A DNA stretch of 64,000 nucleotides, taken from assembly GCF_024346955.1 (NCBI RefSeq), contig NZ_AP024883.1, positions 868,001 to 932,000 of the forward strand. The letters are read 5' to 3'. Shown piece by piece: positions 35,560-44,939 of the stretch (position 1 is its first letter; each line of letters opens with the position of its first letter). The stretch comes from Vibrio mangrovi. GTDB taxonomy: Bacteria > Pseudomonadota > Gammaproteobacteria > Enterobacterales > Vibrionaceae. The notes beneath the pieces were generated by a model that was not told where the DNA came from, searched no databases, and saw only the letters and a program-made list of their open reading frames with translations. The position numbers were made by a program, and so were the translations under genes.

Positions 35560-37640
35560 CTGTGCTGGCTCAATCCCTTAGCTCTTTATCTGAAAAACGG
35601 GTAATTCGTCCGCTGGATCAGCAGTTTGCCCGTTTTATTTCCCGGCAATGCCCACAGGATCAGGATGCTGTAGCCTGGTTAGCAGCTCTGGTCAGCTATG
35701 AGCTTGGCCGTGGACATATCTGTGTTCCATTGGTTGGTCAGGACGGTCATGTTCAGCATTCGCTTCTGCTGTTCGGACATGCTGTCGCTGATATTCATCC
35801 GGTCAGAAGCAGCATAGAAAATCTCGATTGGTTAACGGTTATCCGGCATTGTCCATTGATCGGAGAACCGGGAAGTTACCTGCCGCTCATCTTTGACGGA
35901 GAACGTCTTTATCTGCAACGTTACTGGCACTATGAAAGTCAGTTGGCTTTTCGGTTACAGGCGCTTTCATCTCCGGTGCCGATTGATACGGAGCAAACAG
36001 AGCACTTGTTTCAAACACTGAATCAGCTGTTTCCCCGGCCATATGATGCATTATTTCAGGCATTGCAACAGGTTTCTTCGCTGGGGGAAAAACAGCGTCT
36101 GGTTTGTGAGCATCTTGATATTGTCCGGGAATCTGAGCTGGACTGGCCTGCAATTGATGAATTGTTACATCAGGTATCGGCTGACTCTGATTTATCTGCT
36201 CTGGATGTTCTTGTACCTGAATCGGTCTGTCTGAACTGGCAGAAAGTGGCTGCTGCAATTGCATTGAGCCGACGTTTTGCGGTGATCTCCGGTGGTCCGG
36301 GAACCGGAAAAACAACCACAGTGGCGAAACTACTGGCAGCCCTGATGAAGCAAAGTTCTGCAACTGCACAGCAACCGGTAATCAAGCTGGTTGCGCCAAC
36401 CGGAAAAGCCGCAGCCCGTCTGACAGAGTCTATTGGTCAGGCTGTTGAGCGACTGTCTGTTTCGCCAGAGATGAAAGCACAGATACCGACTCAGGCAAGT
36501 ACGTTACACCGTTTACTGGGGGCGATTCCGAATAGTGCAGAGTTCCGCCACCATCAGGGAAATCCGCTGCATGTTGATTTATTGGTTGTCGATGAGGCTT
36601 CAATGATCGATTTACCGATGATGTATAAACTGCTGACGGCTTTACCCGAACATGCCCGTTTGGTTCTACTGGGAGACAAAGATCAGCTTGCATCTGTTGA
36701 GGCCGGTGCGGTTTTAGGTGATATCTGTTCTTTTCAGTCGGCAGGGTATAGCCGGGCTCAGATAATACAACTGGAACGGTTGACCGGATACCGCTTTGAT
36801 GTACTGCCGTCTCATGCTGAGGTTCCGTCACTGGCTGACAGTTTATGTCTGCTTCAGAAAAGTTATCGCTTTCACAGCCGATCCGGTATTGGTCAACTGG
36901 CAAAAGCAGTGAATTCTGGTGATATCTCCCAACTACTTCAGGTATGCCAGCAGACTCATCATGATGTACAGATCCATGCGCTTGACAGTGATAGTTATCA
37001 CCAGATGCTACAGACACTGGTCAGTGAGTATGCCGGTTATCTGGACGCCATTGCCCGTTATACCTCAGAACCTGATGAGATGAGCCCTGAGAAAAAAGCG
37101 GAATATGTCCTGCACTTATTTCATCGTTGCCGGTTGCTGTGTGCGGTCAGAGAGGGTGATTTTGGTGTTACGGGTGTGAACCAGAGAATTGAACGTGCTT
37201 TAAGCCGTCATCAGTTAATTCGTAAAGATGATGAACAATGGTACGAAGGGCGGCCAGTCATGATTAGCCGTAATGATCACCATCTTGGCTTATATAATGG
37301 AGATATCGGGATCTGTATGCGGGATCCACAGGATGAGCGGCTGAAGGTTTATTTTGAGCAGTTTGACGGTAAAGTCCGGGGCTTTCTGCCCAGTCGGATT
37401 CCCGAGCATGAAACCGCTTATGCGATGACCATTCACAAATCGCAGGGAAGTGAGTTTGATTTCACGTTACTGCTTTTGCCTCCGGATCACACGCCGATTC
37501 TGACTCGTGAGTTGGTTTATACCGGCATTACCCGGGCCAGAAAACGACTGGCGCTGTTTACATCTCAGAAAATTCTGCAGGCGGCTGTCCGGGTGAAAAC
37601 ACAACGGGTGAGTGGTTTAAGGCAAAAAATGGAAGTTTAA
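35556..37640 (+). CDS. recD: Exodeoxyribonuclease V alpha subunit RecD
   Basis: 5'-3' SF1B helicase of RecBCD. Walker A GGPGTGKTTT lies near residues 246-255, VVDEASMIDLPMM (motif II) near 347-359, and TIHKSQGSEFDFTLL (motif V) near 629-643. At 694 residues it is longer than E. coli RecD (608); the extra length lies mainly N-terminal to the ATPase core. Start ATG overlaps the end of recB (ATGA), implying translational coupling. A strong terminator follows. Confidence 0.95.
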   Translation: MTVLAQSLSSLSEKRVIRPLDQQFARFISRQCPQDQDAVAWLAALVSYELGRGHICVPLVGQDGHVQHSLLLFGHAVADIHPVRSSIENLDWLTVIRHCPLIGEPGSYLPLIFDGERLYLQRYWHYESQLAFRLQALSSPVPIDTEQTEHLFQTLNQLFPRPYDALFQALQQVSSLGEKQRLVCEHLDIVRESELDWPAIDELLHQVSADSDLSALDVLVPESVCLNWQKVAAAIALSRRFAVISGGPGTGKTTTVAKLLAALMKQSSATAQQPVIKLVAPTGKAAARLTESIGQAVERLSVSPEMKAQIPTQASTLHRLLGAIPNSAEFRHHQGNPLHVDLLVVDEASMIDLPMMYKLLTALPEHARLVLLGDKDQLASVEAGAVLGDICSFQSAGYSRAQIIQLERLTGYRFDVLPSHAEVPSLADSLCLLQKSYRFHSRSGIGQLAKAVNSGDISQLLQVCQQTHHDVQIHALDSDSYHQMLQTLVSEYAGYLDAIARYTSEPDEMSPEKKAEYVLHLFHRCRLLCAVREGDFGVTGVNQRIERALSRHQLIRKDDEQWYEGRPVMISRNDHHLGLYNGDIGICMRDPQDERLKVYFEQFDGKVRGFLPSRIPEHETAYAMTIHKSQGSEFDFTLLLLPPDHTPILTRELVYTGITRARKRLALFTSQKILQAAVRVKTQRVSGLRQKMEV

Positions 37641-37647
37641 TTTTTTG

Positions 37648-37681
37648 ACCAATTCCGGAGGTTACCGGAATTGGTGTTTTC
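37648..37681 (+). terminator. Rho-independent terminator after recD
   Basis: Perfect 11-bp stem ACCAATTCCGG (37648-37658) / CCGGAATTGGT (37665-37675) with a 6-base loop, followed by GTTTTC. Confidence 0.85.
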
Positions 37682-37695
37682 TGATAGGTCAGTGA

Positions 37696-37881
37696 TTATT
37701 GGCTCAGAGATGCCTGAGTGAAGGTGATACTACGAATTTTATAACGTGACTGACATTCCAGAATAAACGTCTTCACTTGTTCATTCACCGGGAAAACACA
37801 GTGGACATTGTGACCTTCTAAAAACTGGTGATCTCCCATATCCCAGAAACTCTGGAGTGAATTACAAATTACAGTTTTCAT
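37696..37881 (-). CDS. Small hypothetical protein, 61 residues
   Basis: Open frame starting MKTVICNSLQSFWDMGDHQF. Three cysteines, no signal peptide or membrane segment, mixed charge. The internal ATG at 37881 is preferred to the upstream one at 37923 because AAGAGC lies upstream and the extra residues look unstructured. It lies between converging recD and the argA region, expressed toward recD. I do not recognise it. It is small enough to be fortuitous, but composition and placement make it plausible. Confidence 0.45.
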   Translation of the reverse strand: MKTVICNSLQSFWDMGDHQFLEGHNVHCVFPVNEQVKTFILECQSRYKIRSITFTQASLSQ

Positions 37882-38106
37882 ATTTTTCGTGCTCTTAATA
37901 ACTATATTAGTGACTAAAAGCATCCTTGCGTCTATCTCAATTCAGAGATAAATACCTTGATCCGTGTTGCAAAATTTATAACCAGTATTTGAGTGCGGGG
38001 ATTTTACACAATCTGCGTGTGGAGTAAAGCTGTTTGTTTTTTATCCGGTATGGATAGCGTGCGAGGAAGTGGTTTAACTGGATAGCGAAAGGCGGAATCC
38101 AGCTTA

Positions 38107-38136
38107 GTGACTCTGCCTCGTCGGAAGCAGAGTCAC
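38107..38136 (-). other. Perfect 10-bp hairpin downstream of argA
   Basis: GTGACTCTGC at 38107-38116 pairs with GCAGAGTCAC at 38127-38136, about 20 bases past the argA stop. There is no T tract in the minus direction (TAAGCTGG), so it may be a Rho-dependent end or an RNA stabiliser. The rest of the gap to 37924 shows nothing recognisable. Confidence 0.5.
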
Positions 38137-38153
38137 TGACCCGGACCACAGTC

Positions 38154-39491
38154 TTATAGTTCAAGACTCAGGATCTTGGAACGACGTTGATAGTTATACA
38201 AATTTTGTTTGGTTGCCGGTAGTGATTCGACATCCATTTCTACAAATCCCTGTTCTCTGAACCAGTGCAGACTGTGTGTTGTCAGCACAAACATCTGGTT
38301 GATTCCCATATTTTTCGCCTGATGCTTCATATGATTGAGTAACAGGAGTCCGCGATTGCTGTCCCGGTATTCATTGTGGATTGCGACACAGGCCATTTCC
38401 GCCATACTCTCTTCAATATAAGGATAGAGTGCGGCACATCCGATAATCAGACCATCGCGATCAATGATGGTGAAGCGGTGAATTTCCTGTTCAAGTTGTT
38501 CTCTGGAGCGACGGACCAGAATACCAGCCTCTTCCAATGGCTGAATTAAGTCAAAAATTCCGCCGATATCATCGATGGTCGCCTGACGAATTTGTTCTGA
38601 ACTGGCCATGACAACCTGAGTTCCGATACCATCAAAGGAGAACAGTTCCTGAATCAGCGCCCCATCTTCTTTGTAGCTGACTAAGTGGCTGCGGGGAACA
38701 CCGGCACGACAGGCGGAAATCGCCGCTCTGAGGAAACGGATTCTGCCGGTACTGCTGTCCTGTTGTTCTCCGGTTTCGGTTTCCATCCGGTGGAGCAGTT
38801 TTTCCACATCAGCCGGAAAGAGTTCGGCAATTGCATTACCGTTTTCATCAATGATGCCCTGTTCGGAACAGAACCCGATCAGTTTGTCAGCCTTAAGGCG
38901 AATGGCTACCTGAGTGGCAACCTCCTCAGAAAGCAGGTTAAAGCATTCTCCGGTGACTGAGCTGGCAATCGGCCCGAGCAGGACGATTGAACCTTGCTCC
39001 AAGGCCCGGTTGATGCCGTCGATATTGATTCGGCGTACGCGGCCGCTGTGACAGTAGTCAATGCCATCGTCAATCCCTAAAGGTTGGGCAATGACAAAGT
39101 TACCGCTGACGATATTCAGCTGATTTCCGGCCATCGGAGTATTATTCAGACTCAGAGATAGTTTTCCGGTAATCGAGAGCTGAAGTTGCCCGGCGGCCTG
39201 CATGACCAGCGGTAAGGCTTTCTCGTGTGTGATCCGAATGCCTTTATGGTAAGGCGTTGTACATGCCTGTTCCTGTAAAATCTGGTTAATCTGGGGACGG
39301 GCACCATGGACAACGACCAGTTTCACTCCCAGGCTGTGGAGCAATGCAATATCACTGATGATATTGGTGAAATTTTTATCGGCTACCGCTTCTCCGCCGA
39401 GCATGATAACCATTGTTTTACCACGGTGAGCGTTCACATATGGGGTAGACTGACGAAAGCCTTTAACAAGCGCAGTACTTCTGATCTTCAC
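38154..39491 (-). CDS. argA: N-acetylglutamate synthase ArgA
   Basis: First step of arginine synthesis: acetyl-CoA plus glutamate to N-acetylglutamate. An amino acid kinase-like domain (MVIMLGGEAVADKNF, LHSLGVKLVVVHGARPQI) is followed by a C-terminal GNAT acetyltransferase domain (IGCAALYPYIEESMAEMACVAIHNEYRDSNRG). I place the start at GTG 39491, where the sequence V-K-I-R-S-T-A-L-V-K-G-F-R aligns with the E. coli N-terminus; a TTG at 39500 is also in frame. Length 445. It is divergent from mltA, with both promoters in the 200-bp gap. Confidence 0.94.
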   Translation of the reverse strand: MKIRSTALVKGFRQSTPYVNAHRGKTMVIMLGGEAVADKNFTNIISDIALLHSLGVKLVVVHGARPQINQILQEQACTTPYHKGIRITHEKALPLVMQAAGQLQLSITGKLSLSLNNTPMAGNQLNIVSGNFVIAQPLGIDDGIDYCHSGRVRRINIDGINRALEQGSIVLLGPIASSVTGECFNLLSEEVATQVAIRLKADKLIGFCSEQGIIDENGNAIAELFPADVEKLLHRMETETGEQQDSSTGRIRFLRAAISACRAGVPRSHLVSYKEDGALIQELFSFDGIGTQVVMASSEQIRQATIDDIGGIFDLIQPLEEAGILVRRSREQLEQEIHRFTIIDRDGLIIGCAALYPYIEESMAEMACVAIHNEYRDSNRGLLLLNHMKHQAKNMGINQMFVLTTHSLHWFREQGFVEMDVESLPATKQNLYNYQRRSKILSLEL

Positions 39492-39691
39492 AGTAATCAA
39501 TGTCCATGTTTATTTATGTTGAAATAATGACTTTTTATTCATTTTTGAGCAAGTGTTTTTTATGGCTTTTTCATACTTCGTTTTCTGGCGGTCAGAAGTT
39601 GATAAATTCAGTCAAAATATCGGTTCTGCCGATTGCAGATGATGGACCAATTTGTCATGCTTTGCCAACCGTAAATGATGGAAAACGAAAC

Positions 39692-40801
39692 GTGAAAAAA
39701 ATATTGGGATTGATGCTGGCTTCTGTGGTGCTCAACGGGTGTGTTCACCCAACTGATCGTGCTCAGCAATATCTCGACGGAACGCTGTCGAATGCCCTGA
39801 ACCGGACTGAACAGATTCAGTCTGATGTTCCCCGGGATTTCACTGAATTTAGCCGTCAGAGTGAACTGGTTGTCGAAAATTCACCATCACTGGCTGCACT
39901 TTATCAGCCGCTCTACCAGCATTTGCAGGAATGGGTACAACAGAGTGGTGATCCGGCTGAACTGCAACAGTACGGGATTCAGGCTGCTCAACTCAGAGGC
40001 GGTGACCAGCGGGGAAATGTGTTATTTACCGGTTATTTTTCTCCGGTTATTGAACTACGCCATACTCCGGATGCCGTTTTCCGTTACCCGTTATACGGGC
40101 AGCCGGCTCCGACATGTGATGAAACGTGCCCGACCCGGGCGCAGATTTATGCTGGTGCACTTCATGGACTTGGACTGGAACTGGGTTACGCGGCAAACCT
40201 GATCGATCCGTTTATTATGGAAGTTCAGGGCAGTGGTTTCGTTCATTTCGGTGATGACGATTCTCTGGAGTATTTTGCTTACGCCGGTAAAAATAACAAA
40301 GCCTACGTCAGCATCGGTAAAGTGTTGATTGAGCAGGGCGAGATTCCGCGCAAGAAAATGTCTCTGAAAGCGATCAAGCACTGGGTGATGACACATCAGG
40401 AAGAGGAAGTGAAAGCTTTACTGGAACAGAATCCTTCCTATGTATTTTTTGAACCGAGGGCAGCGGCTCCGGTGACCGGTTCGGCAGGGATTCAACTGTT
40501 GCCGATGGCTTCCGTTGCCGGTGACCGGCGACTTTTCCCGATGGGAACACCGATTCTGGCCGAAGTTCCGTTGCTGAATGCCGATGGAAGCTGGAGTGGC
40601 ACACATGAATTACGACTTCTGATTGTTCTGGATACCGGCGGGGCCGTCAAAGATAATCACCTCGATCTTTATCACGGCATGGGAGAACGGGCTGGTATTG
40701 AGGCGGGACATTACCGGCATTTCGGCCGGGTGTGGAAACTGGGGCTGGAAAACTCTTCGACTCAGGCTCCCTGGGCTTTACCTCCGGAAAAGTTAGAATA
40801 G
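39692..40801 (+). CDS. mltA: Membrane-bound lytic murein transglycosylase A (MltA), lipoprotein
   Basis: Cleaves peptidoglycan glycan strands to 1,6-anhydromuropeptides. Starts at GTG 39692, giving a lipoprotein signal M-K-K-I-L-G-L-M-L-A-S-V-V-L-N-G-C with lipobox LNGC. The frame is open upstream to 39500 but that part has no initiation signal. The MltA catalytic region is present (FTGYFSPVIELRHTPD, IMEVQGSGFVHF, LDTGGAVKDNHLDLYHGMGERAG), including the 3D-domain aspartates near the C-terminus. 369 residues, as in E. coli (365). It is functionally connected to ampG at 44940, which imports its products. Confidence 0.92.
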   Translation: MKKILGLMLASVVLNGCVHPTDRAQQYLDGTLSNALNRTEQIQSDVPRDFTEFSRQSELVVENSPSLAALYQPLYQHLQEWVQQSGDPAELQQYGIQAAQLRGGDQRGNVLFTGYFSPVIELRHTPDAVFRYPLYGQPAPTCDETCPTRAQIYAGALHGLGLELGYAANLIDPFIMEVQGSGFVHFGDDDSLEYFAYAGKNNKAYVSIGKVLIEQGEIPRKKMSLKAIKHWVMTHQEEEVKALLEQNPSYVFFEPRAAAPVTGSAGIQLLPMASVAGDRRLFPMGTPILAEVPLLNADGSWSGTHELRLLIVLDTGGAVKDNHLDLYHGMGERAGIEAGHYRHFGRVWKLGLENSSTQAPWALPPEKLE

Positions 40802-40832
40802 TTTTCCCGTGGTGTTCTAGACTTTTTGAGCA

Positions 40833-40863
40833 AGAGTGCGTATAAAACGCACTCTTTCTTTTT
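40833..40863 (+). terminator. Rho-independent terminator after mltA
   Basis: Perfect 9-bp stem AGAGTGCGT (40833-40841) / ACGCACTCT (40847-40855) followed by TTTCTTTTT. Its presence inside the open frame that extends tcdA upstream argues for the tcdA start at 40919. Confidence 0.85.
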
Positions 40864-40918
40864 CAAGAGAGTTTTTCAAAATAGTTTTTTCAAGATAGCT
40901 TCTACTTTGGATAATGTG

Positions 40919-41725
40919 ATGCGTGAATTAGATACTCCGGCTTCTGAAGATTACAACCAGCGTTTTGGCGGAACCCGTCGTCTTTATGGTTATGATGAAG
41001 TCGAGATACTCCGTGCTGCTCATGTCTGTGTGATTGGTCTCGGTGGTGTGGGTTCATGGGGAGCTGAAGCCCTGGTGAGAACGGGAATCGGCGAGCTGAC
41101 TCTGATCGATATGGATGATGTTTGTGTCACCAATGTCAATCGTCAGATTCATGCAATGCACGGTACGGTTGGTCAGAGCAAAATTGAAGTCATGGCTGAA
41201 CGAATCCGGTTGATCAATCCTGAGTGCCGGGTCAATCTTATCGATGATTTTATTTCTCCGGAGAATCAGCATTTGTATCTGAAGCCTGAATTTGATTATG
41301 TGCTGGATGCAATTGACAGTCTGAAAGCAAAAGCGTCCTTACTGGCTTATTGCCGTCGTAATAAAATAAAAGTGATCACGACCGGTGGTGCCGGCGGTCA
41401 GACAGATCCGACCCAGATACAGGTCGCGGATCTGACCAAGACGATTCAGGATCCGTTAGCGAAGAAACTGAAAGATCGTCTGCGCCGGGAGCACAATTTC
41501 CCGAAAAATCCGGCTCGTAAGTTTGGCATTGAATGTGTGTTTTCGACGGAGCAACTGAAATATCCGCAAGCGGATGGTTCGGTCTGTGCGGCAAAATCGA
41601 CCGCAGAGGGGCCGAAACGGATGGATTGTGCAACGGGCTTCGGGGCTGCCACTATGGTCACTGCCAGCTTTGGTTTTGTGGCTGCGGCTAAAATTGTGGA
41701 AAAACTGATCCGGAAATATAAATAA
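40919..41725 (+). CDS. tcdA: tRNA threonylcarbamoyladenosine dehydratase TcdA (CsdL)
   Basis: E1-like enzyme that cyclises t6A at position 37 of tRNA to ct6A, using ATP. The ThiF/UBA fold is evident: VIGLGGVGSWGAEALVRTGIGELTLIDMDDV (nucleotide-binding glycine loop) and TTGGAGGQTDPTQI. ATG 40919 gives 268 residues, the E. coli length, whereas the longer frame from 40826 runs through a terminator. It is followed by csdE 11 bases later and faces csdA, the desulfurase pair it functionally works with. Confidence 0.93.
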   Translation: MRELDTPASEDYNQRFGGTRRLYGYDEVEILRAAHVCVIGLGGVGSWGAEALVRTGIGELTLIDMDDVCVTNVNRQIHAMHGTVGQSKIEVMAERIRLINPECRVNLIDDFISPENQHLYLKPEFDYVLDAIDSLKAKASLLAYCRRNKIKVITTGGAGGQTDPTQIQVADLTKTIQDPLAKKLKDRLRREHNFPKNPARKFGIECVFSTEQLKYPQADGSVCAAKSTAEGPKRMDCATGFGAATMVTASFGFVAAAKIVEKLIRKYK

Positions 41726-41736
41726 AGGGTACAGTG

Positions 41737-42168
41737 ATGTCAGATTTACCGCCTTCACCTTTTGGCAGCCAGATTACTGCCGATGAAATTCAGCAGGTTA
41801 TGGAAAATTTTCATAGCTGGGAAGATAAATACCGTCAGGTTATTCAGTGGGGAAAACAACTGCCGGCGATGCCGGAGAGTCTGAAGTCCGGACAGGTTCA
41901 GATTTCAGGATGTGAGAGTCAGGTCTGGCTGGTGGCTGAATCAGAACAGGATAAGTGGTTTTTTTGTGCTGACTCTGATGCGAGGATTGTCCGGGGACTG
42001 ATTGCGATTGTGATGGCTGCTTATCAGGGAAAAACGAGTGAAGAGATTGCCGCTTTCCCGATTGAAGACTACTTTTCCCGGCTGGGCCTGATGAGTCATC
42101 TGAGTCCGTCCCGGGGGAACGGACTTCGGGCGATTGTCAGACAGATTCAGACGTTGAGCCAGCGTTAA
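41737..42168 (+). CDS. csdE: Sulfur acceptor protein CsdE
   Basis: SufE-family sulfur acceptor for the cysteine desulfurase CsdA. The persulfide-carrying cysteine is C59 in the motif S-G-C-E-S-Q-V-W-L (E. coli C61). Length 143. An AAGGG ribosome site lies seven bases before the ATG; a GTG three bases earlier is in frame but worse placed. Co-transcribed with tcdA, and convergent with csdA. Confidence 0.93.
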   Translation: MSDLPPSPFGSQITADEIQQVMENFHSWEDKYRQVIQWGKQLPAMPESLKSGQVQISGCESQVWLVAESEQDKWFFCADSDARIVRGLIAIVMAAYQGKTSEEIAAFPIEDYFSRLGLMSHLSPSRGNGLRAIVRQIQTLSQR

Positions 42169-42181
42169 TTAGGAAGTCTTC

Positions 42182-43384
42182 CTAGAAAAAACTCAGCGCT
42201 TTTTCCAGTGCTGAGATGAATTTTCTGACATCTTCGGTTGTGTTGTAAATGCCGAAAGAAAGACGAATGGTTCCCTGAATGCCAAAAGCATCCATACAAG
42301 GATGTGCGCAGTGATGACCGGCTCTGACGATGATTCCCTGTTGATCCAGAAGTGTAGCAACATCCTGATGATGAACACCTTCAACGACAAAACTCAGGAT
42401 ACTGGCATTCGGCTGGTATCCGATCACCCGAATCTCTTCATGCTGGCTTAAGGCTTGATAGGTCATGTGCTGTAACTGGTGCAGGTGTTGTTCTATCTGA
42501 GTAAAATCAAAAGACTGATACCAGCGAATAGCTTCAGCCAGCGTAATTGCCCCGGCAATATTTGGTGTTCCTGCTTCGAACTTTCCGGGCAATCCGGCGA
42601 ATGTAGTCTTCTCAAAAGAGACTTTTTCTACCATTTTCCCGCCACCGTGCCACGGTGGCATTGCATTCAGCAGGCTTTTCTTGCCGTACAGCACACCGAT
42701 TCCTGTCGGCGCGTATAGTTTATGTCCGGAGAACACATAAAAGTCTGCATCCATATCAATCATATTAACCGGCTCATGGACGATCCCCTGTGCACCATCA
42801 ACCACGACCAGCGCGCCATACTTATGGGCCAGTGGAATAATGGATTCAAGCGGATTCCGGGTGCCGGTAACATTCGTCATCTGTGCGACAGCGACCAGTC
42901 TGGTTCTGGCATTGAGCAGTTGAGTATATTCATCCCAGCCGAACTCTCCCCGCGGGCTCATCGGGATTTTTACCACTCGGGCGCCGGTCTGTTCCGCAAC
43001 CAATTGCCATGGCACGATATTGGCGTGATGTTCGCTTTCACTGACCAGAATTTCATCTCCCGGATTCAGGTTTGTTCTTCCCCAGCTCTGGGCGATCAGA
43101 TTTAAGGCTTCCGTGGCACCTCGCGTCCAGATAATTTCCTGTTCTGAGGCAGCACCGATAAAATGGGAAACCAGTAATCGGGCTTCTTCGAATGCCTGTG
43201 TCGCCCCTGCTGTCAGGTGATGGCTGCCCCGGTGAACATTTGCGTTCTGATTCTGGTAATAGTGAGACAGACGATCAATCACGCATTGTGGTTTTTGCGT
43301 GGTCGCTGCGCTATCCAGATAGACATAGGACGCATGGTTTAATGCAGGAAACTGTTGCTGTATTGACGAAATATCAAGTGCCAT
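42182..43384 (-). CDS. csdA: Cysteine desulfurase CsdA
   Basis: PLP enzyme that removes sulfur from cysteine as a persulfide and passes it to CsdE. Starts at M-A-L-D-I-S-S-I (43384), five bases past the upstream gene's stop. The PLP lysine is in FSGHKLYAPTGIGVLYG, and the catalytic cysteine is C359 in RAGHHCAHPCMD (E. coli C358). 400 residues, the family norm. Probably co-transcribed with the DJ-1 gene upstream. A small palindrome at 42170-42184 lies at the csdE/csdA convergence. Confidence 0.94.
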   Translation of the reverse strand: MALDISSIQQQFPALNHASYVYLDSAATTQKPQCVIDRLSHYYQNQNANVHRGSHHLTAGATQAFEEARLLVSHFIGAASEQEIIWTRGATEALNLIAQSWGRTNLNPGDEILVSESEHHANIVPWQLVAEQTGARVVKIPMSPRGEFGWDEYTQLLNARTRLVAVAQMTNVTGTRNPLESIIPLAHKYGALVVVDGAQGIVHEPVNMIDMDADFYVFSGHKLYAPTGIGVLYGKKSLLNAMPPWHGGGKMVEKVSFEKTTFAGLPGKFEAGTPNIAGAITLAEAIRWYQSFDFTQIEQHLHQLQHMTYQALSQHEEIRVIGYQPNASILSFVVEGVHHQDVATLLDQQGIIVRAGHHCAHPCMDAFGIQGTIRLSFGIYNTTEDVRKFISALEKALSFF

Positions 43385-43389
43385 TTCTG

Positions 43390-43992
43390 TTACGACTCGT
43401 GTTTCGGTTGATAAGGTGTGATTTCTGAGGAAGGCACCATTGGTTCGGCAACCTGCCACATGTGCTGTGCTCCGGAGAGCAGACGAACAATTTCCAGAGA
43501 AAATTCCAGTGCAGTTCCTGGCCCCTGACTGGTGAGCAGGTTGGCCGGTTCATCATAAACAACCCGTAGAGTACTTTTCTGGGATTCCGGAATCTGATGA
43601 TGAAATCCCGGATGGCAGGTGAGCAGGGCATCCGGAAAAAGCTGATGATGCTGTAATACGACTGCCGGAGCTGCACAAATGGCTGCGACCAGTCTCCTTG
43701 CCTGTTTCTGCTGTCTGAGCAGCTCGATGAGTTGTGGGTTATCTCTGAAGTTTTCTGCTCCGCCAAGACCGCCGGGAAGAATAATTGCGTCAAACGGTTC
43801 CCTGATAACCTCGCTCAGGCGTGTCTCTGCTGTCAGAATTACGCCACGGGAGGCTTTCAGCACCAGTTGTTCTGTCGGATCTGCACTGGCGATCACAACA
43901 TCATAGCCGGCCCGTACCATCACATCGATAATGGTAATGGCTTCCATTTCTTCACTGCCGGTTGCAACAGGAACTAAGACTTTATGACTCAT
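43390..43992 (-). CDS. yajL: DJ-1/PfpI family protein, YajL-like
   Basis: 200-residue DJ-1 superfamily protein. The nucleophile cysteine C106 sits in AAICAAPAVVLQ, exactly the position of human DJ-1 C106. PGGLGGAENFRD provides the usual pocket, and the acidic partner is in VPVATGSEEMEAI. Family roles proposed include chaperone and deglycase activity under oxidative or carbonyl stress, and they remain debated. Start ATG 43992 has GGGAG eight bases upstream; ATG 43998 lies too close to it. It overlaps the panE stop by a few bases. Confidence 0.87.
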   Translation of the reverse strand: MSHKVLVPVATGSEEMEAITIIDVMVRAGYDVVIASADPTEQLVLKASRGVILTAETRLSEVIREPFDAIILPGGLGGAENFRDNPQLIELLRQQKQARRLVAAICAAPAVVLQHHQLFPDALLTCHPGFHHQIPESQKSTLRVVYDEPANLLTSQGPGTALEFSLEIVRLLSGAQHMWQVAEPMVPSSEITPYQPKHES

Positions 43993-43994
43993 AT

Positions 43995-44879
43995 TCATGA
44001 CTCCCACTGTTTTTCCAGGGCTTTGATTTGTTGATATAAAGCTTCATTTTCAGGAACCGGAATCCCGTGTCGTCCGGCAGTTCTGATCAGATGTCCGGTA
44101 ATAAAGTCTATTTCAGTTTTTCTCTGATGGAAAACATCCTGATGCATTGATGAGTGATTTTTGGCCGTTGCTGTAATGACCTGGTGAATATGATCGGTTA
44201 ATTCCTCCAGGCTGACCGGAATATTTTCAGCGATCATCACTGCGGTAATTTCGGTGATAAGCGCAGAAATAATGCCTTGGAATTCTGGTGTTGCCAGATC
44301 TCCATTCGCACATTGATGAAGGGCTGTTAACGGATTAATGACACAATTAACGGCTAGTTTTCGCCATAGCGCGTGTTCAATCTGATGATGCCAGTACACC
44401 TCTGGCAGAGCATGATGTAAAACGTCGGTCAGGAACTGGCACTGGCAGCCTTTCTCATTGGCTGCACCAATGAACGTTTCCCCTTGGCCGGTATGGATGA
44501 GCCGGGATGGAGATGGTTTGAATGCACCGTGAGTTGTGGTTGCCAGTATGACAGGATGAGTCTGCAATAACGTACCAATTGAAGTAAGGCTTCCCATGCC
44601 GTTATGCATGAGTACCAGCATTGTATCCGGATGAATCAGATGTATCAGTGGTGAAAGAGCAGAGGAAATCTGCCAGGCCTTGACGGTTATCAAAATCAGA
44701 TCGGCGTTCCTGATGTCTTCTATCTGGTGATTACGGAAAGAGCAGGGTTGCTCACCAAACTGTACTTGATATGGCGATTTTGTTTGTCTGGCAATGACGG
44801 AGACTCTATGTCCGTCCTGCTGTAATTTTACGGCCCAGAGAGAGCCGATAGCTCCCGGACCGATCACCAGAATGTTCAT
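43995..44879 (-). CDS. panE: 2-dehydropantoate 2-reductase PanE
   Basis: NADPH-dependent ketopantoate reductase in pantothenate/CoA synthesis. Rossmann motif IGPGAIGSLWAVKL at residues 6-19. The catalytic lysine lies in the ALWRKLAVNCVINPLTAL stretch near residues 167-184. 294 residues. First gene of a minus-strand panE-yajL-csdA run, and the order agrees with remembered V. cholerae VC2307-VC2309. Confidence 0.9.
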   Translation of the reverse strand: MNILVIGPGAIGSLWAVKLQQDGHRVSVIARQTKSPYQVQFGEQPCSFRNHQIEDIRNADLILITVKAWQISSALSPLIHLIHPDTMLVLMHNGMGSLTSIGTLLQTHPVILATTTHGAFKPSPSRLIHTGQGETFIGAANEKGCQCQFLTDVLHHALPEVYWHHQIEHALWRKLAVNCVINPLTALHQCANGDLATPEFQGIISALITEITAVMIAENIPVSLEELTDHIHQVITATAKNHSSMHQDVFHQRKTEIDFITGHLIRTAGRHGIPVPENEALYQQIKALEKQWES

Positions 44880-44939
44880 GCTTTGCTATGGCTCATCTAT
44901 TTGTCTTGATCGTTTAGCGGCAGTCTAATCAAGCGTGAT

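Noticed and set aside
37976..38164. A 62-codon minus-strand frame after argA
   Set aside because: It runs through a perfect hairpin and overlaps the argA stop; composition looks non-coding.
39500..39691. N-terminal extension of MltA by 64 residues
   Set aside because: It would bury the lipoprotein signal inside the protein and overlaps the argA promoter region. The GTG at 39692 gives a proper lipobox.
40826..40918. N-terminal extension of TcdA by 31 residues
   Set aside because: The extension crosses the mltA terminator and is absent from the E. coli protein length.
43385..43459. Longer N-terminus for CsdA
   Set aside because: It overlaps the DJ-1 gene and lacks a family match; M-A-L-D-I at 43384 is the normal start.
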